In this document: one piece after another, positions 38,063 to 49,467 of the stretch | Numbering within the stretch: position 1 is the stretch's first letter | Layout: each line of letters begins with the position of its first letter | Source of the DNA: Psychromonas sp. B3M02 | GTDB taxonomy: Bacteria; Pseudomonadota; Gammaproteobacteria; Enterobacterales; Psychromonadaceae | Reading direction: 5' to 3' | DNA: 55,344 nucleotides | Assembly: GCF_003318165.1 (NCBI RefSeq) | Contig: NZ_QOCB01000147.1 | Location: forward strand, 1-55,344 | Notes under the pieces: generated by a model | What the model was told of the DNA's origin: nothing | The model's database searches: none | Seen by the model: only the letters and a program-made list of their open reading frames with translations | Made by a program: the position numbers and the translations under genes

Positions 38063-38380
38063 TTAATTAGCGACAGTGGTGTTATTCAACGAGTAATTCC
38101 AGACTTTATAAAAGTAAAAGGCATAACCTAACCCTAGCGTTAAAATAGAAATGATCATCCATAAAATAACATGGCCAATATTGCCAAAAATATCGGTATT
38201 ACATGACATCTTTCTTGAGCGACCTTGGTCATCAATGAATTCAGAACGATTGATAATAAACTTAGAAAATGAGTAAGGGTAAAAGAAAGCGGCAATACCA
38301 AAGGTCACCATGATTAATAAAAACCACAGTATGATATGGCCTAAGATATCGATTGTTGCTACATCTGCTTGAATCTTCAT
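38063..38380 (-). CDS. Small membrane protein with internal duplication (DUF6693-like)
   Basis: A 105-residue protein made of two similar halves, each GH-ILW followed by a membrane helix: LGHIILWFLLIMVTFGIAAF (about 13-32) and IGHVILWMIISILTLGLGYA (about 67-86), each then running to an aromatic FY-Y and a KFIINRS- or YSLNNT-type end. This suggests duplication and fusion of a short unit. Resembles DUF6693; function unknown. Solo gene with AGGAAATAT before the ATG. Confidence 0.6.
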   Translation of the reverse strand: MKIQADVATIDILGHIILWFLLIMVTFGIAAFFYPYSFSKFIINRSEFIDDQGRSRKMSCNTDIFGNIGHVILWMIISILTLGLGYAFYFYKVWNYSLNNTTVAN

Positions 38381-38478
38381 ATATTTCCTCAGTAAATTTG
38401 GTTAAGTCAAAGTTAACGTATTTAGTGCAGGAAGACCATTATTTGATGTCTAGGTTGTTAATTCAGGCAGTATAGATA

Positions 38479-38505
38479 CAAAAAAGCCCTGAAATATCAG
38501 GGCTT
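38479..38505 (-). terminator. katG terminator
   Basis: Minus-strand AGCCCTGA and TCAGGGCT with a 4-base loop, followed by six T. Confidence 0.85.
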
Positions 38506-38545
38506 AGCGATTATTTTATTAGGCCATGACAGCCTAATGGTTGGT

Positions 38546-41025
<2,480 letters not shown>

Positions 41026-41086
41026 AAAAAGACACTGATATTATAACTTCATTAAGAATTAACTTAAGAAATACAATATCAGTGTC
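41026..41086 (-). terminator. Terminator of the beta-hydroxyacid dehydrogenase gene
   Basis: A 12-bp stem, GACACTGATATT (41031-41042) with AATATCAGTGTC (41075-41086), a nested TTAAG/CTTAA hairpin in the loop, and T residues on the minus strand after it. Confidence 0.7.
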
Positions 41087-41160
41087 GAAGTTGTGTTTCA
41101 AGCCCACATAGTTTTATTAGAAATAAGCGAGCTTTATTTATTTTTAAAGGTACTTTTTAA

Positions 41161-42042
41161 TTATTTTTCTAATTTAGTAAAGTAATCAAAAATAACGGGT
41201 ACATCGTGTTGACCAAGACCAGCATCAACAGCTGCTTGTAAGTTTGCTGAAGTACCTTGAGCAATTAAAGATTCAGAACCTAGGTCTGCAACCATTTGGT
41301 TAAAGTAACCAAGATCTTTGTTCGCATTAGCAACTGAGAAACCTAGTTTTTCTTCGCCATCTACAGCATAGAATTTAGTGAATTGCATAAATGGTGAGTT
41401 AGAAGGACCCGCAGACATAATATCAAACAGTTGTTGGCCATCAACCCCCGCTGCTTTTGCTACAGCAAAGGCTTGTGACATTGCAGTTACCGTGGTCATA
41501 CCAATAAAGTTGTTAATTAGTTTAGTTGTATGGCCTGCACCTAATGCACCAAGGTGGAATACATTTTCACCTTGCTCGTCTAGTACTGGTTTAACTTTGT
41601 TAAATGTTTCAATATCACCAGCTGCCATGATGTTTAATAAACCATCTTTAGCGTGTGCAGGCGTACGACCTAGTGGTGCGTCGATCATACCACAACCTTT
41701 TTCTGCTAATGCAGCACCGATTTTACGCGTAGAATCTGGAATAGATGTACCGAAATCGATCAACACTTTACCTTCAGACATACCCGCTAAAATACCATCT
41801 TCAGCATAAACAACTAGCTCAACTACTTTTGAAGTCGTTAATGCTAGCATTACAATGTCACTTTTCTCAGCTAACTCTTTACCAGAAGCAACTTCTGTCG
41901 CGTTACCACGTGCAATTACTTTAGCAACAGCATCTTTATTGAGATCCATTACATTTACTTGAAAACCACGTGTTTGTAAGTTTTCAACCATGTTGCCGCC
42001 CATAAGGCCAAGGCCGATGAAACCGATTACTGGTTTTGTCAT
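41161..42042 (-). CDS. NAD(P)-dependent beta-hydroxyacid dehydrogenase
   Basis: A 293-residue member of the 3-hydroxyisobutyrate/tartronate semialdehyde reductase family. The Rossmann loop GFIGLGLMGGNM is at residues 6-17, the substrate motif DAPLGRTPAHAKDG near 122, and the catalytic lysine in TKLINNFIG near 175. The PLGRTPAHA form resembles reductases such as YihU (sulfolactaldehyde) more than GarR, but the substrate cannot be fixed. TAGGAG precedes the ATG. A long upstream region (42043-42560) may regulate it. Confidence 0.8.
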   Translation of the reverse strand: MTKPVIGFIGLGLMGGNMVENLQTRGFQVNVMDLNKDAVAKVIARGNATEVASGKELAEKSDIVMLALTTSKVVELVVYAEDGILAGMSEGKVLIDFGTSIPDSTRKIGAALAEKGCGMIDAPLGRTPAHAKDGLLNIMAAGDIETFNKVKPVLDEQGENVFHLGALGAGHTTKLINNFIGMTTVTAMSQAFAVAKAAGVDGQQLFDIMSAGPSNSPFMQFTKFYAVDGEEKLGFSVANANKDLGYFNQMVADLGSESLIAQGTSANLQAAVDAGLGQHDVPVIFDYFTKLEK

Positions 42043-42138
42043 AACTAACTCCTAAATGTCTTATTATATGTTTACGTTTCGGTAAGGATAACTGGCTCGT
42101 TATATTTAATCAATCTTTGATGCAGTGAAATCCTTTTG

Positions 42139-42200
42139 AGGTCACGATTACTGCGATTCACGCAGGTAAATTCACTAATATCGAATGTTTTTTGTGACCT
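42139..42200 (-). promoter_or_regulatory. Nested inverted repeats upstream of the dehydrogenase gene
   Basis: AGGTCAC (42139-42145) and GTGACCT (42194-42200) enclose a hairpin TTACTGCG/CGCAGGTAA (42148-42169, one bulged base). It lies 97-158 bp before the dehydrogenase ATG on the minus strand, so it could be an mRNA leader structure or an operator. Not a known riboswitch that I recognise. Confidence 0.3.
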
Positions 42201-42392
42201 GTATAAAGTATTTGTTATCTTAGGCTTGTTTCGTTTGATTATGAAAATTAAAAGTCAAATTAACTTTAATATCAGGTGTTTATGTGTTTTCTCTGTTTGT
42301 TTTATATATTCTAATAAAGGTTTCGGGGGAGCATTCATTATAAGAATAGGTATTAAAGTATTTTAAGAAAAGTGGTGGTGTAGTGATTAGAA

Positions 42393-42458
42393 AATGATTA
42401 ATAATCTACTTAACACAATGAAAAGTACTCCCTATCAAGTATATTTTCATTAATCATT
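42393..42458. repeat. AT-rich palindromic region
   Basis: Inner arms AATGAAAA-TACT and AGTA-TTTTCATT (42417-42429 and 42438-42451) and outer arms AATGATTAAT and ATTAATCATT (42393-42402, 42449-42458). Gene-free stretch between dehydrogenase and PEP-CTERM genes; a 76-codon ORF at 42136-42366 is not convincing. Confidence 0.4.
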
Positions 42459-42560
42459 ATTTGTATGATGTTAAAGGAAAGAAGGGAATAGTCATACTAA
42501 TTATTAGTATTGCAGTGGTTATAGAGATTATTGCTTTCAAATATATTTTTTAAGCGGAAA

Positions 42561-42590
42561 TAAAAAAGCCTCTGATATAGAGGCTAGTTT
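42561..42590 (-). terminator. Terminator of the PEP-CTERM gene
   Basis: Minus-strand AGCCTC and GAGGCT with a 7-base loop (42567-42585), then six T. Confidence 0.75.
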
Positions 42591-42653
42591 TAATTTGTTT
42601 GTTTTTGGGAAGCATCTTTAAATAGAGGATGACACTTTTATAAAGTGCATTTC

Positions 42654-43295
42654 CTAAGCCACTTTCTTTTTGCGTGACAAACTCAAACCCATTAATGCCA
42701 AACCAAATAAACCAAATAAAGCTGGCTCAGGTACAGTGCCGATAATTTTTACAGCAGCAGTACCATTTACTTCATATTCACGATCTACATAATCCGTATG
42801 GTAATACTCTGAATAATAACTTGATTCCAATACTAGATATTCAGATTCATCAGAAAAATCATGATGTTGAGCCAAATAATAAGTACCACTTGCTAATAAA
42901 ATCTCTAAATCAGACAATAAGAATGAAGTAACATTAAGGTTGTTAAGATCATAAGTACTTTTTGTTGCAACAGTTGTACCACTTAACAACGCTTCTCCAA
43001 AGGGGTCATCGGCGGATATAATCTTCCAACTTGTAGATATATAATTTTCAATACCCGCTCCGTCTCCGTTACCATTATTGCCGTTGTTATCTTTTGCAAA
43101 GAATTCAAAACCAGTAATATCCCAATCTTGGTCAGCTGTAAACTCAGAAATGACCCACCACTCCGTTGAACCTAAACAACCCTCTGCAACACAACGTAAA
43201 CTTGTGCCACTTGGTTCACCTGAATCATATAGAAGTGTTGAATTAGCAGTTGTACTGAGGATGAGGGAAAAGAAGATACCCATTAATTTTATCAT
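42654..43295 (-). CDS. PEP-CTERM sorting domain protein
   Basis: A 213-residue exported protein. Residues 1-19 form a signal peptide. The C-terminal tail (188-213) has the VPEP motif, a hydrophobic helix (FGLFGLALMGLSLS) and the basic end RKKKVA, which is the PEP-CTERM signal cut by an exosortase. The body is rich in S, T, Y, D and N, with a probable Cys35-Cys40 disulfide (RCVAEGC). Such proteins often belong to exopolysaccharide-linked surface systems. No exosortase is in this window. TTGGAG precedes the ATG. Confidence 0.85.
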   Translation of the reverse strand: MIKLMGIFFSLILSTTANSTLLYDSGEPSGTSLRCVAEGCLGSTEWWVISEFTADQDWDITGFEFFAKDNNGNNGNGDGAGIENYISTSWKIISADDPFGEALLSGTTVATKSTYDLNNLNVTSFLLSDLEILLASGTYYLAQHHDFSDESEYLVLESSYYSEYYHTDYVDREYEVNGTAAVKIIGTVPEPALFGLFGLALMGLSLSRKKKVA

Positions 43296-43469
43296 GTTAA
43301 CTCCAACGCTTAAGTCTTTTAAATACGAGTGTTAAATAGCGTGCTGTATAGTACAGATTAAGCAAGAAAAATGCCATTTAACTATGTTGCTGTAATCAGT
43401 GAAGTTTTTGTTATGATAATGTGAGCGAATCTGAATGTTGTAAAATATTCTGACACCCTGTTTAATGGG

Positions 43470-44678
43470 TTAATGGTTATGTATATGCTTTTGTTGGTAG
43501 CGGTTTAGCGCTTCTAGGAAGTAATAGTCAGTAAAAATAGCAGGTACATCAATGGCATTGGGTTTTGTATAATAATGTACTGATTTATTAATAATAGGGG
43601 CTTTGGTGATGTCTTTAATAAAATAAGGAGTTGAAATTAAAGAGTTCAATATTCGTTTATAGGTTTGTATATAGGCAGCTTGCTTGGTTTGCTGTTGAAT
43701 ATACCCTGATAATTCGATTAACGCAGAAGCAAAGATAGCAGACGCTGATGTGTCAGGTTGTAAAACCTTACTATCGAGATCCCACATTGCAATGCCATCG
43801 TCGGGCAGTTGTTTAATAAAATAGTCAGTTAAGGTTTGTGCATATTGAAGGTAAATATCATCATGTGTGTAACGATACATAACGACCATGCCATAAATTA
43901 TCCATGTATGACCTCGAGACCAAGTCGTTTCGTCTCCATCGCCTTGTAATGTGCCCTTATTAATCACTTCGCCTGTTGTTTTGTTGTAGCGAACAATATG
44001 ATAACTACTGCCATCTTCTCGTATAAAGTCTTGGTAAGTTTTTAATGCATGATCTTTTGCTATTTCTGCCCATTGTGTATCACCACCGTTTTCCGCAGCC
44101 CATAACAAGAGTTCTAAGTTCATCATGATATCGATAACCACGGGGATCGAGTTTTCAAAATACTTATCATCCCAATCTGAGCTGAGTAGTTGGATATTTT
44201 TATGATAGCGATCTGCGAGGGTATTAGCTGCAAAGAGCATGATCTGTTGATAAGCGCCAACATCAATGTCATGACTGATTGCTAATGCCTGACCGTAAGT
44301 GGCCATAAATTTAAACCCTAAGTCATGACTACCCGTATCATGTGTTTGATCTGCTAAGGACTCTGTCCATTGTTTGGCCCACTCTTGAAAACGAGTATCA
44401 CCACTTAACTGGTAACCTTGCCATAATGCTCCAGGGTAAAAGCCAGCAGTCCATTTATGGGATTTATTTAATTGCCAAGTCAGATCATGGTTGCCATAAG
44501 TAGGGAAAAGGTTAGGGTCTTTAATCAATGCAACACTTGTTTCTAGATGAGAAAGAGACGCCTGGATAGCTTGAGAAATACGTTTATTAAACGCTGCATC
44601 GTCTTCATTTGAAGCTGCCAATGTAATCGTGCTGCTCATTAGCAACACGCTTAATATTACCCCTTTTATTATGTGCAT
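43470..44678 (-). CDS. Secreted GH88 unsaturated glucuronyl hydrolase
   Basis: A 402-residue exported glycosidase. Signal peptide residues 1-22 (LSVLLMSSTITLAA). The alpha/alpha-barrel carries Asp119 in HDLGFKF and Asp183 in VVIDIMMNLELL, matching the two catalytic aspartates of GH88. GH88 enzymes hydrate and split unsaturated uronic acid from oligosaccharides made by lyases acting on ulvan, alginate-like, chondroitin or gellan substrates. No lyase or transporter gene is beside it. AAGGATAG precedes the ATG. Confidence 0.88.
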   Translation of the reverse strand: MHIIKGVILSVLLMSSTITLAASNEDDAAFNKRISQAIQASLSHLETSVALIKDPNLFPTYGNHDLTWQLNKSHKWTAGFYPGALWQGYQLSGDTRFQEWAKQWTESLADQTHDTGSHDLGFKFMATYGQALAISHDIDVGAYQQIMLFAANTLADRYHKNIQLLSSDWDDKYFENSIPVVIDIMMNLELLLWAAENGGDTQWAEIAKDHALKTYQDFIREDGSSYHIVRYNKTTGEVINKGTLQGDGDETTWSRGHTWIIYGMVVMYRYTHDDIYLQYAQTLTDYFIKQLPDDGIAMWDLDSKVLQPDTSASAIFASALIELSGYIQQQTKQAAYIQTYKRILNSLISTPYFIKDITKAPIINKSVHYYTKPNAIDVPAIFTDYYFLEALNRYQQKHIHNH

Positions 44679-44883
44679 TTATCTATCCTTAGGCATTTAG
44701 TATGGTTAAAGCACTCGTTGTGAAGCAGTCTATTCGTATTGTTGGCTTTAACCAATACAGAGATGAAGTTTTTAGCGTTTATTGTTATATTAGTCGCTTA
44801 TTTTTACCGTTTATCGAATAAACATTATTAGCCACTATGACGTTATTGAGTCATGTCTTAGGGGTGAGCAGTAAGCGAGAGTT

Positions 44884-45726
44884 ATGACGTCAAAACAACA
44901 CACCTTCGAAGCAGTACAAGTAGCAGATAATGAGCTAGACAACCTAGAAACAATGCTAGCGACAGTGGCTGAGCAACAAGACATTGTGGTTGAAAGTAAT
45001 ACACCTGAATTAGATATCTTGTACCAAGATGATTATTTAGTGGCGATCAATAAACCTTCGGGATTATTAGTTCACCGTAGTTGGTTAGATACGCATGCTA
45101 CAGAATTTGCAGTACAAAAGTTACGAGATCAAATTGGCCAACATGTCTACCCTGTACATCGCCTAGATAGACCTACTTCTGGGGTGTTATTGTTTGTATT
45201 AGATAAAGACAGCGCACGTCATCTGATGCAGCAGTTTATCGATCATAGCACTGAAAAAAGTTACTTAGCAGTAGTAAGAGGGCATATCGGGCAAGGTGTT
45301 TTAGATTACCCTTTGAAATACCAATATGACAAAATTGCCGATAAAAAAGCTGATATGACTAAACCCGCTCAAGATGCAGTCACCGAATATCGTTGTATTT
45401 CTCAAACGGAAGTACCGATTGCAGTTGGACCTTACGCGGCTTCTCGATATTCATTAGTAGAGTTACAGCCTAAAACAGGCCGTAAACATCAATTACGCCG
45501 CCATATGAAACATTTACGTCACCCTATTGTCGGAGATACTTCACATGGTGATGGTAAGCATAATACGATGTTTAGAGAGCATTTTGATATTCATCGCTTA
45601 TTGTTACATGCCGCTTACTTGAGCTTTACACACCCGCATACGGAGCAAAAGGTGGAAATTCATGCGCCTTTAACCAGTGAGTTTGCACGTGTGTTAACTG
45701 ACATTAATTTATCAATAGAGAAATAA
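44884..45726 (+). CDS. truC: tRNA pseudouridine(65) synthase TruC
   Basis: A 280-residue RluA-family synthase. Motifs are the catalytic HRLDRPTSG with Asp95, VVRGH, and LVELQPKTGRKHQLRRHMKHL. The alignment to E. coli TruC begins at LDILYQDDYLVAINKPSG, so this protein has some 43 extra acidic N-terminal residues. An internal start was considered but none has a better ribosome site. It is followed by a membrane protein gene after one base, so these are translated together. Confidence 0.88.
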   Translation: MTSKQHTFEAVQVADNELDNLETMLATVAEQQDIVVESNTPELDILYQDDYLVAINKPSGLLVHRSWLDTHATEFAVQKLRDQIGQHVYPVHRLDRPTSGVLLFVLDKDSARHLMQQFIDHSTEKSYLAVVRGHIGQGVLDYPLKYQYDKIADKKADMTKPAQDAVTEYRCISQTEVPIAVGPYAASRYSLVELQPKTGRKHQLRRHMKHLRHPIVGDTSHGDGKHNTMFREHFDIHRLLLHAAYLSFTHPHTEQKVEIHAPLTSEFARVLTDINLSIEK

Positions 45727-45727
45727 G

Positions 45728-46459
45728 ATGAATAAATCCCTTAACAAAGTGCTATTAATTGTTTTGATAATAATGGGCGTTTTCTACTACTTTCAACAAG
45801 GTAGTAATACCCAACAAGCCTGCATTACTGAAAAAGGGTTTTGGAATGAATCGCAAAAAGTCTGTGAAAAAAGCAGTAAAAAGATTATTTTTGAATCACT
45901 GGCTAATGCTCATCCAACCTCGATTATTTATCCAGAAAATGAGCGACCTGTTTTATTAGATACTCTAGAAAAAGTGCAAGGTAATGACTTTCTACATGGG
46001 CAATTTGATGTGTTAGTTGCGCCTGCACAAGCAGAAACTGGCCCAGTATATGACCGTGGGACTGCATATTTAAATATGTCTAAAATGGCTTTATTAAGTG
46101 ATAACAGAAGTGGGCTAACCTATTTTTCAGCGCCTTTTATTATTAATACGATGGGCAGTGGTGTTTTTACCTATGTTGGACTTTTTTCATATGACTTTAA
46201 CACCGAGCAAGCGCGTCACCTCAGCTCTGAGTTATTAGGTAACCGAGTGCGTGAAGCAAAGATTGTGATTGAAGAAAAAAGTGTGGTGAAAGACAAGGTA
46301 TTTGTGCAAGAAGGTTTTATTAAAGTGTATTTTAAAACTCATGGTCCTGATCAAGCGGCTTCTGAGTATCCAACACAAGATAACCACATGGATTTACAAC
46401 TTGTTGCGTTAGATCCAAGTAATGATGAGAACGCTACTTTTAGAAAAATTGCGGAGTAG
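45728..46459 (+). CDS. Unrecognised membrane-anchored protein
   Basis: A 243-residue protein I do not recognise. It has a single N-terminal membrane helix (about residues 8-22), then a short loop with Cys32 and Cys46 (ACITEKGFWNESQKVC) that may form a disulfide, and a soluble periplasmic-type domain rich in beta strands (VYDRGTAYLNMSKM, TMGSGVFTYVGLFSYDF). It starts one base after truC, implying co-expression. No function is proposed. Confidence 0.6.
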   Translation: MNKSLNKVLLIVLIIMGVFYYFQQGSNTQQACITEKGFWNESQKVCEKSSKKIIFESLANAHPTSIIYPENERPVLLDTLEKVQGNDFLHGQFDVLVAPAQAETGPVYDRGTAYLNMSKMALLSDNRSGLTYFSAPFIINTMGSGVFTYVGLFSYDFNTEQARHLSSELLGNRVREAKIVIEEKSVVKDKVFVQEGFIKVYFKTHGPDQAASEYPTQDNHMDLQLVALDPSNDENATFRKIAE

Positions 46460-46534
46460 CTTTCTCTAATAAAAGGAGCCTATCGTTTTGAGTTTTTTAT
46501 CACTGTAGGTTCTTAATCTACTGCTTATTTTATT

Positions 46535-47020
46535 TTATGCTGTTTTCTTACCTTCAAGCTGCATCAATAAGTAATCTTGTATCTCTTTGTTTAAACAGCT
46601 TTTACTGAGGTACTGTTGACCACCTTGTTGTAAATTCAACATAAACCCAGCATCCGTTTCTTGATAGCTTTTAATCGACTCCCAAGCCAATTGACTATTG
46701 ATGTAAACGCTTTTATTTTCAATGCCATTTTCATCAAAGATCAAAGTGATTTTATTGCCTGCATTTTTACTGATCATTTGTCGTGTCAGCCACCATGCTT
46801 TGCGATATTTAAAGCTCAGATATTCAAGGACTGCAATAGCGAAGAAGAACCAGGCTAATAAACCTTGAACTTCAGTTAAAAACAGAAAAAATAAACCAGT
46901 AATAATCGCACCTATAATAAATCCCCAACGTGGCTTTTGTGGTGCTTTTAATGACATAGATTGATCAAAGCATTCTGCGTAATGGGAGCGGTCAAGTGTG
47001 AAAACTGTTTCTAACTGCAT
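46535..47020 (-). CDS. YcxB-like family membrane protein
   Basis: A 161-residue protein with two adjacent membrane helices (about 35-70, GFIIGAIITGLFFLFL and GLLAWFFFAIAVLEYL) and a C-terminal domain (ITLIFDENGIENKSVYINSQLAWESIKSY) that matches the YcxB-like pattern. ATG 47020 with ATAGGT upstream is chosen over an in-frame TTG at 47044. Function unknown. Divergent from metC. Confidence 0.7.
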   Translation of the reverse strand: MQLETVFTLDRSHYAECFDQSMSLKAPQKPRWGFIIGAIITGLFFLFLTEVQGLLAWFFFAIAVLEYLSFKYRKAWWLTRQMISKNAGNKITLIFDENGIENKSVYINSQLAWESIKSYQETDAGFMLNLQQGGQQYLSKSCLNKEIQDYLLMQLEGKKTA

Positions 47021-47209
47021 GGTAAACCTATCAATGTTAAGCAATATAAATAAAGATTATACCCACTTCTTCAATCACTAAGCCATTTAATCCAGACTAT
47101 CTTATGACAATTTTCTCGCTGTTTATCTATTTTTGAAGTGGTAGTATGTGATTATTAGAGACTAAATAGATTTTTCAATGCTTTATTAATGATGGGGTGG
47201 ATGAGTTAA

Positions 47210-48385
47210 ATGAAAAAAGAGACACAGATAGTAACACTAGGTCGCGATAAAAAATGGACTAAAGGGGTGATCAACCCACCTGTGGTACGAGCTTCAACTA
47301 TGGTATTTGAAACCATGGAAGAGATGCGTTTTGCTTCAAAGAATAAAGCTAATGGAGAGATGTTTTACGGTCGTCGTGGCGGCCCAACACACTTTGCTTT
47401 TCAAGCTGCGATTGCAGAATTAGAAGGTGGTGTAGGCACTGCACTTTATCCATCGGGCTCTGCGGCTATTAGCAATTCACTAATGTCATTTTTAAAAGCC
47501 GGCGATCACCTGTTAATGGTAGATAGTGCTTATGAGCCTACACGTGCATTATGCGATAGCTTATTAGCAGGGTTTGGTATTGAGACCACTTACTACGACC
47601 CAATGATTGGCGCGGGTATTAAAGACCTGATTCAAGACAATACAAAAGTATTATTTTTAGAATCGCCTGGTTCAATTACCATGGAGATTCAAGATGTACC
47701 CACATTAAGCAAAATTGCACATGAGCATGGTTTAGTGGTGATGTTAGATAACACGTGGGCTTCACCTATTAATTCACGTCCATTTGAAATGGGCGTTGAT
47801 ATCTCGATTCAAGCTGCGACTAAATATATTGTTGGTCACTCTGATGTGATGATGGGAACAGCAACATCTAATGAAGCACATTGGGAGCAATTACGTGAAA
47901 ATAGTTACCTAATGGGGCAATGTACATCGCCTGATGATGTGTATCTAGCAAGCCGAGGTTTACGTACTCTAAGCGTACGTATGGCACAGCATGAAAAGAA
48001 TGCATTACAAGTAGCAAACTGGTTAGCAACTCGTCCAGAAGTGGATCATATTCGCCATCCTGCATTTGAATCTTGCCCTGGACATGAATTCTTCAAACGA
48101 GATTTCAGCGCGGCAAATGGTTTATTTTCATTTGTATTAAAGGAAGGGAACAGCAAATCATTAACTGCCTTAGTTGAGAATATGGATCATTTTAAAATGG
48201 GCTTCTCATGGGGTGGTTTTGAAAGCTTAATTTTAAGTGTATCGGGTATTGATAAAATCAGAACCGTGACCGAATGGGATAGCAGCAAGCCATTGATTCG
48301 TTTACATATCGGTTTAGAAAACCCAGAAGATTTGATTGCCGATTTAGAAGCGGGTTTTGAACGCTTTCATGCAGCACTTAAATAA
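47210..48385 (+). CDS. metC: Cystathionine beta-lyase
   Basis: A 391-residue PLP enzyme cleaving cystathionine to homocysteine, pyruvate and ammonia in methionine synthesis. Landmarks are INPPVVRASTMVFET, FYGRRGGPTHFAFQ, YPSGSAAISNSL, LDNTWASP, and the PLP lysine in IQAATKYIVGHSDVMMG. The overall form fits MetC rather than MetB (GRRGGPT, SWGGFESL). Single gene with a terminator. Confidence 0.93.
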   Translation: MKKETQIVTLGRDKKWTKGVINPPVVRASTMVFETMEEMRFASKNKANGEMFYGRRGGPTHFAFQAAIAELEGGVGTALYPSGSAAISNSLMSFLKAGDHLLMVDSAYEPTRALCDSLLAGFGIETTYYDPMIGAGIKDLIQDNTKVLFLESPGSITMEIQDVPTLSKIAHEHGLVVMLDNTWASPINSRPFEMGVDISIQAATKYIVGHSDVMMGTATSNEAHWEQLRENSYLMGQCTSPDDVYLASRGLRTLSVRMAQHEKNALQVANWLATRPEVDHIRHPAFESCPGHEFFKRDFSAANGLFSFVLKEGNSKSLTALVENMDHFKMGFSWGGFESLILSVSGIDKIRTVTEWDSSKPLIRLHIGLENPEDLIADLEAGFERFHAALK

Positions 48386-48407
48386 CTTAAATTGTTGTAA
48401 TTGATAG

Positions 48408-48432
48408 AAGGGGCCAAGCTGGCTCCTTTTTT
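48408..48432 (+). terminator. metC terminator
   Basis: AAGGGGCC and GGCTCCTT with a 5-base loop followed by T residues. Confidence 0.8.
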
Positions 48433-48485
48433 GTTTTTAACTATACCTATTTTTTAGGTTGTGAAGCACATATGATCAATGGAAT

Positions 48486-49364
48486 ATGACTTTCTACTTT
48501 TTAGGCTTAGCGATATTAGCTGCTTTTCCTTTTTGTAAAATTACACTAGCCAGGCAGCCACTTTGGCCATTTTTATTGTTAATCTGTCTTTGCTTTGCTT
48601 TTAAAGAGAAGCATATAAACGTAATGGGATTAGCAAATCTCACTTGCTATTTTGCTTTGTATTATGCCGCGTTAAATATAAAACAGGTTCGGTTATCTCG
48701 ATTATTTAGCTGTGTATTTATTGCTGCTAGTGTAGCGCTCGCCTTGCATCTTGTACCTGGGTTTAATAATTTACCCATTATCATTAATGAGCAAATCAGC
48801 CAGAATGCGATAACTTATAACTTGTATGCAAATATTGATAAAGGGATTGCTGGTTTGTTGTTAGCCGCTTATTGCTTTAGAAAACTAAATAGCAGTACTA
48901 CCACTGAAAAAAGTATTAATGTCTCACATGCCCACTGGCAAAGTGCAAAACAACCTCTCTTGGTTATTGGCTGTACTATCTCTGCGACATTGATTGGTGC
49001 TCTGTTATTAGGGCTGGTGGCGTTTAAGCCTAAGGTGCCAGACTTTTGGTTTGAGTTTATCGCTATTAATCTGTTATTTACCTGCGTAGCGGAAGAAGCA
49101 TTATTTAGAGGCGTTTTACAAAGTACACTTTCGAAACTATTAAGTTCTACACGGATTCCTATTTTGGCACCTACTATCGTTGCTTCTATTTTTGCAGTGG
49201 CGCACTTTATCGGAGGGCTCAACTATGTATTGGTGTCTGCCATAGCTGGTTTAGGTTACGGGTATATCTTTTATAAAACACAACGCTTAGAGTGGGCTAT
49301 TTTATGTCACTGGTTAGTAAATCTTTGCCACTTTTTTCTATTTACCTACCCCATGCTTAAATAG
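48486..49364 (+). CDS. CPBP-family intramembrane metalloprotease
   Basis: A 292-residue polytopic membrane protein. The CPBP (Abi/CAAX protease) motifs are EEALFRG (motif 1), HFIGG (motif 2) and HWLVN (motif 3) in the last third; about seven or eight helices are predicted by eye. Substrate unknown; bacterial members act in peptide processing or self-immunity. The ribosome site is weak. A GH8 gene follows 103 bp later. Confidence 0.85.
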   Translation: MTFYFLGLAILAAFPFCKITLARQPLWPFLLLICLCFAFKEKHINVMGLANLTCYFALYYAALNIKQVRLSRLFSCVFIAASVALALHLVPGFNNLPIIINEQISQNAITYNLYANIDKGIAGLLLAAYCFRKLNSSTTTEKSINVSHAHWQSAKQPLLVIGCTISATLIGALLLGLVAFKPKVPDFWFEFIAINLLFTCVAEEALFRGVLQSTLSKLLSSTRIPILAPTIVASIFAVAHFIGGLNYVLVSAIAGLGYGYIFYKTQRLEWAILCHWLVNLCHFFLFTYPMLK

Positions 49365-49467
49365 TATTTGAGGTTAATTTTTGGTGATCTTTATAGTGTT
49401 CACCTTTATCATAGAGGCCTATTTATCAATACATCTGCCTGTTAAAAAGTTAAGGAATACTGGAAAC

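Noticed and set aside
42136-42366. 76-codon ORF as a gene
   Set aside because: No ribosome site and its start lies within a hairpin; composition looks like translated AT-rich DNA.
49381-49467. N-terminal extension of the GH8 protein from TTG 49381
   Set aside because: No ribosome site, whereas ATG 49468 gives a proper signal helix directly at the start.
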